A DNA stretch of 64,000 nt from Anaerohalosphaera lusitana. GTDB taxonomy: Bacteria; Planctomycetota; Phycisphaerae; Sedimentisphaerales; Anaerohalosphaeraceae. The position numbers were made by a program, and so were the translations under genes. The stretch lies in assembly GCF_002007645.1 (NCBI RefSeq), contig NZ_CP019791.1:2480001-2544000 (forward strand), read 5' to 3'. The notes beneath the pieces are model-generated. The model saw only the letters and a list, made by a program, of their open reading frames with translations. It was not told where the DNA came from and did not search any database. Below are positions 1-9,258 of the stretch, one piece after another; the stretch's first letter is position 1; every line of letters starts with the position of its first letter.

Positions 1-40
1 AACATCTTCACTCCTTCCATATGCATAAAGCGGTTCTTTG

Positions 41-1066
41 TTAGCTTGTCCAGTCCAGCACTACCTTGCCCGATTTGCCGGACTTCATCGCTTCGAATCC
101 TTTTTCGAATTCGGTATAGTGGTAACGATGCGTGATGATCGGTGTTATGTCAAGGCCCGACTGTATGAGCGTGGTCATTTTGTACCATGTCTCATACATG
201 CGTCGGCCGTAGATGCCTTTTATTGTCAGACCGTTGAATACGACAGCATCCCAGTCGATAGACGTCTCCGGCAGTATGCCCAGCAAAGCTATCTTACCGC
301 CGTGAGCCATATTGTGGATCATGTCATTGAAAGCGGTCGGATTGCCCGACATCTCGAATCCCACATCAAAGCCTTCTGTCATTGCCAGTGCCTTGATCGC
401 GTCTTCGATCTTCTCACTGCGTACGTCAACCGTATGATCCGCGCCCATCGCCTTCGCCATTTCGAGACGGTGAGGATTGACATCGGTCACTACCACATAG
501 CGGGCACCTGCTTTTTTGGCGATCGCTACACTCATTATTCCGATAGGACCTGCCCCCGTAATGAGCACATCCTCACCTACCAGATCATATTCCAGGGCGG
601 TATGGGTCGCATTGCCCAGCGGATCGAAACATGACAGAACATCGGTCGGGATATTCGGATCACACAGCCATACGTTGGTGACAGGTATGGCCAGGTACTC
701 CGCATATGCACCCGTACGATTCACGCCGACGCCCTTAGTGTCCTTGCACAGATGACGCCTGCCCGCAAGACAGTTTCTGCATCGGCCGCAGACGATATGC
801 CCTTCGCCGCTGACCAGATCGCCTTTTTTCAGATCATGAACATTGGAGCCCATATCGACGATTCGGCCGACAAATTCGTGACCGACCGTCATCGGTGTTT
901 TGATCGTCTTCTGGGCCCATTCGTCCCAGTTATAGATATGGACGTCGGTACCGCAAATCGCAGTTTTTTCGATCTTGATCAGAACGTCGTTGATGCCAAT
1001 CTCCGGTTCGGGAACATCATCGAGCCACAGACCCGGTTCAGGATACTTCTTTACTAGGGCTTTCAT
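41..1066 (-). CDS. tdh: L-threonine 3-dehydrogenase
   Basis: The product is a 341-residue zinc-dependent medium-chain dehydrogenase that oxidises L-threonine to 2-amino-3-oxobutyrate with NAD+ in the cytosol. Catalytic zinc ligands are visible as Cys38 (AICGTD), His63 and Glu64 (VGHEF). A four-cysteine structural zinc site follows near residues 93-107 (CGRCRNC...C). The Rossmann glycine motif is GAGPIG. The length equals that of the Escherichia coli enzyme. Its usual partner kbl (2-amino-3-ketobutyrate CoA ligase) is not in the window but could lie beyond the left edge. It sits 62 bp downstream of typA on the same strand and may be co-transcribed with it. Confidence 0.93.
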   Translation of the reverse strand: MKALVKKYPEPGLWLDDVPEPEIGINDVLIKIEKTAICGTDVHIYNWDEWAQKTIKTPMTVGHEFVGRIVDMGSNVHDLKKGDLVSGEGHIVCGRCRNCLAGRRHLCKDTKGVGVNRTGAYAEYLAIPVTNVWLCDPNIPTDVLSCFDPLGNATHTALEYDLVGEDVLITGAGPIGIMSVAIAKKAGARYVVVTDVNPHRLEMAKAMGADHTVDVRSEKIEDAIKALAMTEGFDVGFEMSGNPTAFNDMIHNMAHGGKIALLGILPETSIDWDAVVFNGLTIKGIYGRRMYETWYKMTTLIQSGLDITPIITHRYHYTEFEKGFEAMKSGKSGKVVLDWTS

Positions 1067-1128
1067 TATTTTCGAGACTCCAATGTCAAAAGGGCGATTA
1101 TCGGCATAAACGGCCGCTCTCTCTGCTG

Positions 1129-2982
1129 CTATTTCTTCCTGGCAGCCCGCCGGCGGTCCGCTTCCTTGAGCAATCTTTTGCGTATTCTAATGGATTTGGG
1201 ACAGATTTCAACAAGTTCATCGTCCTGAATATATTCCAGCGTAGCTTCCAGGCTCATAACGCGCGGAGGCTTGACTCGGCTTGCATCATCTTTGCTCGAT
1301 GCACGGACATTTGTGAGCTGTTTTGTTTTGGTAACATTTACCAGGCAGTCATCATCCTTACAGTGTTCACCGACTACTTGACCTCCGTAGACCTGGTCAC
1401 CTGGCTTCACGAAGAAAACGCCTCTTTCAAAAAGCGAATCCAGCGCATACGCGGTTACGGGCCCAGTATCAGTTGCTATCATCACCCCCGCCTGTCTCTG
1501 CGGGATGGAACCCCGCATAGGGCCGTAACGTTCGAACGTGTGATGCATGATCGCTCTGCCCTGAGTTGCGGTTAGAAGTCTGGCATGCAGCCCGAACAGT
1601 CCTCTCGCCGGAATAAGGAATTCCATATGAACGAAATCACTCGCACCGCTTTTCGATTCCATATTGAGCATTTCACTGCGGCGGTCACCAAGAAGACTCA
1701 TCACGGAGTTCTGGCAATCCATCGGGCAGTCAATGGTCAGCAGCTCCAGCGGTTCCTGCTTGATGCCCTCCCTTTCGCGGAAAATCACGTTGGGCTTGCC
1801 CACGCAAATCTCGTAACCTTCACGCCGCATATTCTCCAGCAGAATGCCCAGGTGCATCAGCCCTCGCCCCGATACCATAAACTCCTCACCGGTCTGCCCC
1901 GGCTCTACTCGCAGAGCCACATTCGTCTGCAGCTCCTTGTCAAGGCGTTCCTTAATCTGGCGACTGGTAACATATTTGCCTTCTTTGCCGGCAAATGGAC
2001 CGTCATTGACACGGAAGGTCATGTTCATGGTAGGTTCGTCGACAGATATGATCGGCAGGGCACTAGGTTCGTCCGGACATGCTATCGTGTTGCCGATGTC
2101 CACCGGATCCAGCCCCGCAACTGCACAAATATCGCCCGCTTCAGCGAAATCACAGGTTTTCTTGCCAAGACCGTGGAACTGATAGAGCTGAACGACTTTC
2201 TGACGGGTGTGCACGCCTTCCTTGTCGATGACGGTAAGTGCCTGCCCCCGGTTAATGCGTCCCGCGAAAACCTTCCCGATAGCTATCTTGCCCACATATT
2301 CGCTGTAGTCCAGTGTGGTCACCAGCATCTGCAGTGGTGCATCGTCCTGGGCTTTAGGGTGCGGTACATTGTTAATGATGCAGTCATAAACCGGCTTCAT
2401 ATTGTCGTTGCCGTCATGCATATCCGTCCTTGCCCACCCCTCTTTTGCCGATGCGAATATGATCGGAAAATCCAAAGCATCGTCGTGCGCATCGAGCGAT
2501 ACCAGCAGGTCAAATACCTCATTGACCACATCATCAGGCCTCGCATCGGGTCTGTCAGCCTTGTTGACGATCAGTATGGGCTGCAAATCGTGCTGCAGGG
2601 CTTTCTGTACAACGAAACGCGTCTGTGGCATGGGCCCTTCAAACGCATCCACGACCAACAGTACACCGTCCGCCATCTTGAGCACACGTTCGACTTCACC
2701 GCCGAAGTCGGCGTGCCCAGGTGTGTCCACGATATTTATCTTGTATTCGTTGCTGTCGGTATCCGTGTAATCGATAGCGCAGTTCTTGCTGAGTATTGTA
2801 ATACCCCGTTCGCGTTCAAGAGGATTCGAATCCATGACCAGCCCGTGCTGCCCGCCTGCGAGCTTGTCAAGCTCGGAGTCTCTGAACATGCCGGATTGAT
2901 ACAATAGTTGGTCGACAAGCGAAGTCTTGCCGTGGTCAACGTGCGCGATAATCGCTACGTTGCGAAGTTTTTGAATGGACAT
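1129..2982 (-). CDS. typA: Ribosome-associated translational GTPase TypA/BipA
   Basis: This 617-residue protein is a translation-factor GTPase of the EF-G/LepA class that binds the 70S ribosome and supports growth under stress and ribosome assembly. Visible motifs are the P-loop (AHVDHGKTS, about residues 13-21), switch II ([12 protein letters not shown]), the base-recognition motif NKADRP and the C-terminal BipA-specific region. Length and N-terminus are typical of the family. A candidate promoter lies about 50 bp upstream. tdh follows on the same strand. Confidence 0.95.
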   Translation of the reverse strand: MSIQKLRNVAIIAHVDHGKTSLVDQLLYQSGMFRDSELDKLAGGQHGLVMDSNPLERERGITILSKNCAIDYTDTDSNEYKINIVDTPGHADFGGEVERVLKMADGVLLVVDAFEGPMPQTRFVVQKALQHDLQPILIVNKADRPDARPDDVVNEVFDLLVSLDAHDDALDFPIIFASAKEGWARTDMHDGNDNMKPVYDCIINNVPHPKAQDDAPLQMLVTTLDYSEYVGKIAIGKVFAGRINRGQALTVIDKEGVHTRQKVVQLYQFHGLGKKTCDFAEAGDICAVAGLDPVDIGNTIACPDEPSALPIISVDEPTMNMTFRVNDGPFAGKEGKYVTSRQIKERLDKELQTNVALRVEPGQTGEEFMVSGRGLMHLGILLENMRREGYEICVGKPNVIFREREGIKQEPLELLTIDCPMDCQNSVMSLLGDRRSEMLNMESKSGASDFVHMEFLIPARGLFGLHARLLTATQGRAIMHHTFERYGPMRGSIPQRQAGVMIATDTGPVTAYALDSLFERGVFFVKPGDQVYGGQVVGEHCKDDDCLVNVTKTKQLTNVRASSKDDASRVKPPRVMSLEATLEYIQDDELVEICPKSIRIRKRLLKEADRRRAARKK

Positions 2983-3032
2983 GTGCTTTATGCTGCCTTT
3001 CGGGAAAAATGTATTGATGAAAATAGATACGG

Positions 3033-3060
3033 AGTTTAGCTGTTTAGCTGGTCATGTCAA
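3033..3060 (-). promoter_or_regulatory. Candidate promoter of typA
   Basis: On the minus strand a perfect -35 box TTGACA (3060-3055) is followed after 16 bp by TAAACT (3038-3033), which matches four of six positions of the -10 consensus. The predicted start of transcription leaves a leader of roughly 45 nt before the typA ATG. Assignment is by pattern only. Confidence 0.4.
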
Positions 3061-3218
3061 TAAAAATGACTCTCTTGTCAGATATATCGACGGTGTAAAT
3101 TTTGTCCGTACGAAATGTGCGCAAAAGTCTTACGTCTCATAATCTTGCGGGTTCTATGCTTTGCTCACCATTATCAGGGGCACATTGCCTTTTCAGGCAG
3201 CCTTATAGCGGAAATACT

Positions 3219-3246
3219 TTGTTCTGAGTCCTCAATCGGGTATAAT
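3219..3246 (+). promoter_or_regulatory. Candidate sigma-70 type promoter
   Basis: A TTGTTC box (3219-3224) and a perfect TATAAT (3241-3246) are separated by 16 bp. It could drive the small ORF at 3315-3503, the sigma factor gene at 3636, or an unrecognised short RNA. Confidence 0.4.
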
Positions 3247-3314
3247 AGACAAAGGGAAAGAAAAACTGTATTCTCGACACGTCGGGCCTGACGGGTCGAA
3301 GAGAGGGGTTGAAA

Positions 3315-3503
3315 ATGGTTAAGAAAGTGAATTCCAGGGTTCTGAGAAGCGAACCGCTGAGAAGGCCGATTGTGCATCGCGCTGAATTCGGCGGCAGTTC
3401 CGAGCATCGCCGTGAACGCGGCCGAGGTAAGAGCTATGGTCCATTCAAAAATTCGCATGACGATCCGTTCCCGTGTGGCCTTTTTTTCAATATAATGGCG
3501 TGA
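3315..3503 (+). CDS. Possible small basic protein, function unknown
   Basis: A 62-codon ORF starts at ATG 3315, with a purine-rich ribosome-binding-like stretch (GAGAGGGG, 3301-3308) six bases upstream. The candidate promoter 3219-3246 lies about 70 bp upstream. The product would be Arg/Lys-rich and has no motif that I recognise. The region could instead be non-coding or read on the other strand, where an equally unsupported ORF exists. It is listed because promoter, ribosome-binding site and ORF line up. Confidence 0.25.
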   Translation: MVKKVNSRVLRSEPLRRPIVHRAEFGGSSEHRRERGRGKSYGPFKNSHDDPFPCGLFFNIMA

Positions 3504-3635
3504 ACAAATGGCCCAAAATCGGGTTCTTTTCAGCAAAATCGCCTTATAGTGAGGTTATTTTTCATAATAATCTTGAAAAATCCTAAAATTACCGTTGCGC
3601 GGGGCGGCTCTTATGCATCTTGATATTCAGGAAGG

Positions 3636-5483
3636 ATGACTTTGTACGGAAAACAACTGGAGCTTATAAAAAGCGCCAAACTTGGGTGCAGGGAAAGCGA
3701 AAATGCCCTGGCAGCGTTGACTGCGGGTCAATTGCGCTCATACATCTACCGTTTGACGCTGGACGAGCACCTGACTCAGGACCTCGTTCAGGAAAGTTGT
3801 GTGATTGTATTCAAACGGCTGCACAAGCTCAAGCGTCCCGAGGCTTTCTGGTCCTGGACGAGGCGTATTGCAACAAATGTCGTTCGCGATCACTACCGAA
3901 GGAATAAGGATCGCGAGGCCGTTTCTGATAAATTCGAGGATCTTAAAGATATGAACAGCGACACACATGATGGTTTGGCTTCCGTAGTGGCTGAGGAATG
4001 GAAGCAAGCGGTTGTGTCCGCGATGGAGGATCTCAAACCCGTCCACCGCGAAGTCCTGGTACTGCGCTGTTATGAACAATTGGACTATAGCGAAATCGCT
4101 CAGCAGACCAACAGCTCCGAGATCAGCGTCCGTATGCGCTTTGTTCGTGCCAAGAGATCACTTGCAAAGAAATTGGCCAAAAGGGGACTGGGTAAAAGTT
4201 CCCTCGTCATTGGCCTCGCTTTATTTGGTAAGATGACCGCTCCTTCAGTTGCCGCTGCTGATGGCATTGCCGTTACTCCAGCCACCATGAACGCCGGGGT
4301 TGTCGCAACACTTGCAGGTGCCATGTGCACCCGAACTGCCTTGATCACGGCAGTTGCAGGCGTCACAATTGCCGGGGCCGCAGTCCTTAAAGAAGGACCA
4401 TCTGTCTTGGCAAAGGACTCCCCTCACCTGGCCTCAAAAAAGGCTGTGCTCGCTGATGGCGCCGCCCAGATCCAGCATATGCGTTCTTTTTTTTACTATC
4501 CCGACGCTGACAGTGACTCCTTCGTATGCCGAAGAATGCTCCGGAAAGGCGGGGCCTATTACACCGAGTGGCTGCATAACACCAGTGGAACCTATCATTA
4601 CGATGTCAATTCAAACATCGTTTTTTTGAACAATTTCAACTACTTTAATCGCGACCTCTCTGTAGTCCGGCTCCCCACAGATCCGCCGAATATGTCGCGA
4701 TTTATCTCTGAAATTGAAGGTAGTGACGGTACATTCACGGTTGTTGAGCGTGGCGATGATGACACCGTTATCGTAATGGAGCGGGGCCCTGATGGGATCG
4801 AGCCCTATGTCTTTGAGCATCCCAACTCCATGCAGGAGGACTATTTCAAGGGTACCTGGCCGGTGCATTCTGAAGTGATAGACGCAAGAGATCACCTGCA
4901 CAGAAAGGGTTGGTGCACTTTTCAAATCACTGGCCACTGGAATGGTATGAACGTCTCCGGAGAGGGGCGAATGCCCTTTGTCCAGCAGCAACTCGAGCAG
5001 AACGAGCCCGCTTTCTTTTTGAGATCCGACGATTGGATACTGACACAGCATAGCGGTTCGGGCTCGCAAGTTGTACTGAACACCGGAGAAACGCTTAACG
5101 CAGGTCAATCCTTTTTCGACCAGATTGGCCAACCCTGGAAAGGCCTGCACTGCGTGGACGTCATAAGAAGGGCCGCCGCCAGACGTCAGATGCCTTTCGA
5201 GCATGTCTTGTCTGACAATGGTGATAAAGCCTGGATCGATGTTTATAGCAGCTTATATCGGGTCAGGTATGCAGTGCGCCTCTGGGATGACCTTGTCGAA
5301 AGCATCGAGTTGTTTGCCCGTGACGGTGATGGATCAAAACTGGGTGAACTCAGAATATCATATTCCGCAACCGAAAATGAGTTGGACGAATTCGAAGTTT
5401 CTAATAATTATTCTGAATACGACATGGCCGGCAAGCTGGAAGAACCCTGGACATTCTGGCTGGCATCTCAGGCATCGAACTGA
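3636..5483 (+). CDS. ECF-type sigma-70 factor fused to a membrane and extracytoplasmic domain
   Basis: This 615-residue protein begins with an ECF sigma factor. Region 2 spans about residues 18-95, with the RPEAFWSWTRRIATNVVRDH stretch. Region 4 spans about 125-182, with the helix-turn-helix LDYSEIAQQTNSSEISVRMR. After this come hydrophobic segments (about 188-208 and 216-252, Ala/Gly/Val-rich) and then about 355 residues of beta-rich sequence with no domain that I recognise. Classical ECF factors are about 180-200 residues, so two thirds of this protein is extra. The start is chosen on an AGGAAGG site directly before ATG 3636. The next gene begins 2-17 bp after its stop, so the two are surely co-expressed. 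The C-terminal part probably senses or is anchored at the membrane; that is inference. Confidence 0.85.
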   Translation: MTLYGKQLELIKSAKLGCRESENALAALTAGQLRSYIYRLTLDEHLTQDLVQESCVIVFKRLHKLKRPEAFWSWTRRIATNVVRDHYRRNKDREAVSDKFEDLKDMNSDTHDGLASVVAEEWKQAVVSAMEDLKPVHREVLVLRCYEQLDYSEIAQQTNSSEISVRMRFVRAKRSLAKKLAKRGLGKSSLVIGLALFGKMTAPSVAAADGIAVTPATMNAGVVATLAGAMCTRTALITAVAGVTIAGAAVLKEGPSVLAKDSPHLASKKAVLADGAAQIQHMRSFFYYPDADSDSFVCRRMLRKGGAYYTEWLHNTSGTYHYDVNSNIVFLNNFNYFNRDLSVVRLPTDPPNMSRFISEIEGSDGTFTVVERGDDDTVIVMERGPDGIEPYVFEHPNSMQEDYFKGTWPVHSEVIDARDHLHRKGWCTFQITGHWNGMNVSGEGRMPFVQQQLEQNEPAFFLRSDDWILTQHSGSGSQVVLNTGETLNAGQSFFDQIGQPWKGLHCVDVIRRAAARRQMPFEHVLSDNGDKAWIDVYSSLYRVRYAVRLWDDLVESIELFARDGDGSKLGELRISYSATENELDEFEVSNNYSEYDMAGKLEEPWTFWLASQASN

Positions 5484-5500
5484 GATTGATCGGATTTGTG

Positions 5501-8023
5501 ATGTGGCATTTTTTCACTTGTAAAATCAAAAAGTTGCTCAGTTTAGGCATTACGGGCCTCAGCCTGATGCTGCTGGCCGGGGGTGCTGCACACGCCAAAT
5601 GGTATGATCCGATAAAGGTTGAGGGCATCGGTTATGACTCACTGAGAGCAGCCGATTTTTCAGCGGCGCTTTCGAAGGACAGACACACCATGTATTTCAG
5701 CGCAGCAGATCAGATGGGTGAATATCGTCTTTTCCGCGCAACTCGACTTGAGACTCACGGAGATTGGGATACGGTCGAGCAGATCATGACCGGCCAATCG
5801 GCTGTGAGACATCCGTGGCTCTCGCCGGACGGCAGCATTATGTACTATGACAGAGAAACCGTCGAAAGCGGTGCCAGGGTTTTGCGATTGGCTGAGTATG
5901 ACTCTCAGAGCGGAACCTGGAGTGAGTCAAATACACTTTCTGAAATTCACCAGGACGGAGCCAATGACATTTGTCCATCGCTTACGGATGATATGCTTCG
6001 GATCTACTTTGCTTCGGACAGGGACAATGCATCAGGTGTATACGATATATGGACCGCTGGCAGAGTCTCTGCCGACCAGCCCTTCTCTTCACCGCAAAAG
6101 CTGAGCATCTCGGGCGTGCATCCCAACTGTTTTTCACCTTATGTAAGCGGCGACGGTTTAAAGCTGTACTATTCTGCTAAGGACAGCAGCAGTTCGGATT
6201 GGGACCTGTGGATTGCTGAGAGACCCTCATTGACCGAGCCATTTTCACCGAGACGTCTGGGAGTTGGAAGTTCGCAGTATGACGAACGTTCCCCATTCGT
6301 AACCCCTGATGAAGGGTTGATGCTTTACGGCGACGAGCGTGGTCTCTGGTCGATAAAGCATCGCAGCACTTTGCATGTGGACACGTCAGCCGGCAGTGAT
6401 CTAAACAGCGGCGAAACGAAGGGAAATGCCTTCAAAACAATACAAAAGGCCATAGAAGAGGCTGAAAACGGCGACACAGTTTTAGTTTGGCCGGGCGAAT
6501 ATTCCGAGACAGTGGATTTTCTCGGCAAGGCGATAACAGTAAAAGCAGCCGGCGACCCGCCGGTTATTTCATCTCCCGGCTCAGTGGCGGTCTGGTTCTT
6601 CCATGGCGAAGGCAGGGATTCCAAAATCAGCAATTTTATTGTGAAAGGCAGTTCATACGGAGTCTTCTGTCTGAGCAGCAGCCCGACTATAAACAATCTG
6701 ACTATCGTGAACAACGACACCGGTATCTGGGCCGCAGAAGGGGCGGATCCGCTTGTGGAAAACTGCATTCTCTGGGACAATGTAAGTGCAGACATCTACG
6801 GCGCAGAATGTTCGTATTCATGCACCGAAGATGCCGTCACCGGCTTAGGAAATATAAATGAGTACCCGCTGTTCGCCGATCCCGCGAAGCAAGATTTTCA
6901 CTTGCTGTCCGAGGCCGGACGTTTCCTGCCGGCGGACCCGAACAGCTACGGCTGGCAGACACCCCAATTCCACCCTGAATTCAATGACGAATACGGTAAT
7001 GCTGCCACTGAACCTTGTTTCACAGATGACGGTCTAACTGTTGTGTTTCATCGTTATGTGGAATCTCTGCAAAAAACCTGCCTTTTTGAGGCGCGTAGAT
7101 CGGACGTTGATCAGACATTTGAAGAGCCCGAACTTATTTCCGAACTAAGTCAAATGTTTTATTCTTCGAAAGCGTCCTGGATATCGAATGATAAACTTCG
7201 AATGTATTTCAATTCTCGTGATACCGTTTATGATAATTCATTTATAACGATGGCAGTCAGAGATAATGTCGATTCGCCTTGGAGGGTTGAGAGGCAACTC
7301 GGGGAACTGCACGAAAATGGTGCAAGTGCTGCATCAGCTTCCCTTTCAGAAGATGAATTGATCATAGTGTTCAAAACCTACAGGTCTGACCCATGGGCGA
7401 CGGATTTATGGATCGCCGATAGGAATTCAACCGATGAACCCTTTTCCAGTTTAAGAGCCCTGGATCAGTTCAATACCAATAGGGGGGAAGGGTCACCTTG
7501 CTTGTCTGCAGATGGCCTTACACTCTATTTTAGTAGAGCTACTGATGATGGAGCTGTAATAATTAAGGCAATGCGATCAAGCCGGTATGAGGCTTTTGCA
7601 GATGGCAAGGTTGTTGCATTTCCTGGGTATGAGTCTTTCCGTGCTAGAGGAACGCAGGTGGATCAATTGCGAAAGAGAATGTGGTTTTGCGTCCATGGCA
7701 CAGGTATTTACTCTGTCGATTTCAATGAGGGAATCTGGACTAACGATGCCGAAACCAGTCCCGGCATCGATGCCGGGGATCCTGCCGTCTGGCCGGAAGT
7801 GGAGCCTGCACCAAATGGTGGTAGAATAAACATGGGGGCGTATGGAGCGACCAGCTACGCCAGTAAGTCCCTTCTGGATTGCTGGACGGTTGCGGATCTA
7901 AACTGTGACGGCATCGTAAACTGGGCCGACCACAGACCGTATAGCAGCGGATATGGGATAACTGAAGTTGAGGCTCTGGCAGAGAACTGGCTCAATACTG
8001 CGGCATGGTACCCAAATAACTGA
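5501..8023 (+). CDS. Secreted PD40-propeller / parallel beta-helix protein with dockerin-like end
   Basis: The product (about 840 residues from ATG 5501; TTG 5486 and GTG 5498 are alternative in-frame starts) has a signal peptide ending near AAHA. Next come several PD40/TolB-type propeller blades (motifs such as YFSAADQMGEYRLFRA and YFASDRDN...DIW). A right-handed beta-helix of the DUF1565/NosD kind follows (from VDTSAGSDLNSGE through ENCILWDN). A second set of PD40 blades comes next (about 7000-7700), then the SPGIDAGDP...NGGRINMGAYG motif that often closes such helices in planctomycetes. The end has a single dockerin-like calcium loop (DLNCDGIVNWAD) and AENWL. It is probably cell-surface attached and carbohydrate- or protein-binding. 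It is directly downstream of the membrane-fused sigma factor, so it is a likely target or partner. Confidence 0.75.
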   Translation: MWHFFTCKIKKLLSLGITGLSLMLLAGGAAHAKWYDPIKVEGIGYDSLRAADFSAALSKDRHTMYFSAADQMGEYRLFRATRLETHGDWDTVEQIMTGQSAVRHPWLSPDGSIMYYDRETVESGARVLRLAEYDSQSGTWSESNTLSEIHQDGANDICPSLTDDMLRIYFASDRDNASGVYDIWTAGRVSADQPFSSPQKLSISGVHPNCFSPYVSGDGLKLYYSAKDSSSSDWDLWIAERPSLTEPFSPRRLGVGSSQYDERSPFVTPDEGLMLYGDERGLWSIKHRSTLHVDTSAGSDLNSGETKGNAFKTIQKAIEEAENGDTVLVWPGEYSETVDFLGKAITVKAAGDPPVISSPGSVAVWFFHGEGRDSKISNFIVKGSSYGVFCLSSSPTINNLTIVNNDTGIWAAEGADPLVENCILWDNVSADIYGAECSYSCTEDAVTGLGNINEYPLFADPAKQDFHLLSEAGRFLPADPNSYGWQTPQFHPEFNDEYGNAATEPCFTDDGLTVVFHRYVESLQKTCLFEARRSDVDQTFEEPELISELSQMFYSSKASWISNDKLRMYFNSRDTVYDNSFITMAVRDNVDSPWRVERQLGELHENGASAASASLSEDELIIVFKTYRSDPWATDLWIADRNSTDEPFSSLRALDQFNTNRGEGSPCLSADGLTLYFSRATDDGAVIIKAMRSSRYEAFADGKVVAFPGYESFRARGTQVDQLRKRMWFCVHGTGIYSVDFNEGIWTNDAETSPGIDAGDPAVWPEVEPAPNGGRINMGAYGATSYASKSLLDCWTVADLNCDGIVNWADHRPYSSGYGITEVEALAENWLNTAAWYPNN

Positions 8024-8051
8024 CTTTTGAATGATTTTCCCTGCAATTGTA

Positions 8052-8079
8052 TTGACAAGGGGTGGAGAATACGTATAAA
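8052..8079 (+). promoter_or_regulatory. Near-consensus promoter before the pseudopilin gene
   Basis: Perfect TTGACA (8052-8057), 16-bp spacer, TATAAA (8074-8079). Transcription would begin near 8086, only about 10 nt before the earliest in-frame start codon (TTG 8097). Confidence 0.6.
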
Positions 8080-8096
8080 CTCTGCTTGCTCGTTCG

Positions 8097-9008
8097 TTGA
8101 TTTCTGTCAAGCGGAGGCTCTCAATAGCAGGCGGACTTAAAAGAATTGAAGGTAGGGGGCTGCAGGGTTTTACGTTGCTGGAGCTGGTAGTGGTGGTCGC
8201 CATTATCTCTTTGCTTCTCAGCATTTCGTTGCCCGCAATAGGCAGGGTTCGGCAATGCGCACAGAATCTCAAGAATATTTCCAACCAGCGAACGGTCCTG
8301 GGGGCTGCAAATCTCTTCACCGCCGATTATGACGGTGACTATCCCAAGTCAGTTGCAACCATAGGTAAGGACTCGTTCTGGAACTGGAACGATCCGCGTA
8401 TGATGAAATCTTCGGATTATATCTCCGGTCGCAAACACAATTCCATCAGCGAGTATCTCAGCGACTATGTGGAAAGTTCCGAACCTTTCACCAGCCCGCT
8501 TTCACCCTCTAAACATCGCTATATGGAGGATGCGTGGGAGCAGGGAGATTCATGGGATAATCCGGACACGCCATCTGATCTTGACCTGCTGATCGGCCAG
8601 TATTGTTTCTACTGGGATTACGAAGGACTCGTCTCGCGAGCGGGCCGCAGGTTTATTGGCCCCTCAAGACAGGCCGGGGGCGGCGGCCAAAGCGATATTC
8701 TCGTAAGCGACTACCTTGGATTCGGCAACTGGCGAACTCCGGATTCACTCGCAAGCAGCCGGTCATTCGACGATGCTTCAGTATGTCCCGAGGACACAAC
8801 CTGCGGAGCCTACTGGTTCAAAAATGGTGCAGCCTCCATGGACGATCTGGATATAAGTATCTCCGCGGGCTTCACCGACGGCCACGTTGAGTCTTTTCCC
8901 GCCAATGAAATGGTCCCAATGTGGGTCATCATGATCAGACCCGACACTGTTTATCCACTAGGAGTCGGGCCGGGCGTCTTTTACCTGCCTCGCAAGGCTG
9001 TAGAATAG
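8097..9008 (+). CDS. Type II secretion pseudopilin-like protein
   Basis: The 303-residue product carries a prepilin cleavage/methylation signature (GFTLLELVVVVAIISLLL) about 24 residues after the first possible start codon. That matches the class III signal processed by a PilD-type peptidase, leaving Phe as the mature N-terminus. The remainder resembles the planctomycete DUF1559-like pseudopilins, with YDGDYPKS early and FTDGHVES near the end. The start is uncertain: TTG 8097 is the earliest in-frame candidate, no good ribosome-binding site precedes it, and the promoter places the transcript start about 10 nt away. It follows the PD40/beta-helix gene and has its own promoter. Confidence 0.75.
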   Translation: MISVKRRLSIAGGLKRIEGRGLQGFTLLELVVVVAIISLLLSISLPAIGRVRQCAQNLKNISNQRTVLGAANLFTADYDGDYPKSVATIGKDSFWNWNDPRMMKSSDYISGRKHNSISEYLSDYVESSEPFTSPLSPSKHRYMEDAWEQGDSWDNPDTPSDLDLLIGQYCFYWDYEGLVSRAGRRFIGPSRQAGGGGQSDILVSDYLGFGNWRTPDSLASSRSFDDASVCPEDTTCGAYWFKNGAASMDDLDISISAGFTDGHVESFPANEMVPMWVIMIRPDTVYPLGVGPGVFYLPRKAVE

Positions 9009-9052
9009 ATCGTGACGCCACATTACTTGCTGCAGCAATTTGCGAGGTCTGC

Positions 9053-9081
9053 TTGACAGCTTGATGCTGCCGTGGTAGAGT
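9053..9081 (+). promoter_or_regulatory. Candidate promoter of the small membrane peptide and patB-like genes
   Basis: Perfect TTGACA (9053-9058), 17-bp spacer, TAGAGT (9076-9081, four of six matches). The predicted transcript would start near 9088 and cover the small ORF at 9142 and the aminotransferase gene at 9259. Confidence 0.45.
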
Positions 9082-9141
9082 GCACCACTCATTTTGTGTA
9101 TACGCGTGCGGCCTTTTTCTATTTTTCTGAGTGGATAATCG

Positions 9142-9234
9142 ATGCAGGCAGTTTTGCTTGGCCCCAGTGAGGTGATGGTAATAGTGGTTATGACCGCTGT
9201 TATTGTGTTTTTGATCGCGCGCAAACGGAGATGA
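9142..9234 (+). CDS. 30-residue single-pass membrane peptide, TatA-like N-terminus
   Basis: The ORF encodes 30 residues. A short polar start (MQAVLLGPSE) leads into a hydrophobic stretch (VMVIVVMTAVIVFLIA) and a basic end (RKRR). The Gly-Pro-Ser-Glu run followed by a Val/Ile-rich helix resembles the N-terminal helix of TatA/TatE translocase subunits, but the FGxKRLPE hinge and the amphipathic helix are absent. A GAGTGGA stretch precedes the ATG. It lies between a candidate promoter (9053-9081) and the PatB/MalY gene, whose ATG is 24 bp downstream. Its function is unknown. Confidence 0.4.
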   Translation: MQAVLLGPSEVMVIVVMTAVIVFLIARKRR

Positions 9235-9258
9235 TCCTGCAGCAAAGGCTATGCGTTC

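Larger units (their letters stand above)
2983..3635. other. 653-bp intergenic region between divergent typA and the ECF sigma gene
   Basis: This stretch holds the typA promoter on the minus strand, a near-consensus plus-strand promoter at 3219-3246 and one possible small ORF at 3315-3503. A second TATAAT-like string lies at 3491-3496 in an AT-rich segment. No RNA gene or known riboswitch was recognised. Confidence 0.5.

Noticed and set aside
1585-2907. Long 440-codon plus-strand ORF inside typA
   Set aside because: It is the complement of the typA coding region, with no start signal and no protein family features; typA itself is unmistakable.
3174-3536. Minus-strand ORF of 120 codons in the 3-kb intergenic region
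   Set aside because: It has no good ribosome-binding site, overlaps a better-supported promoter on the other strand and shows no recognisable motif apart from a short hydrophobic part.
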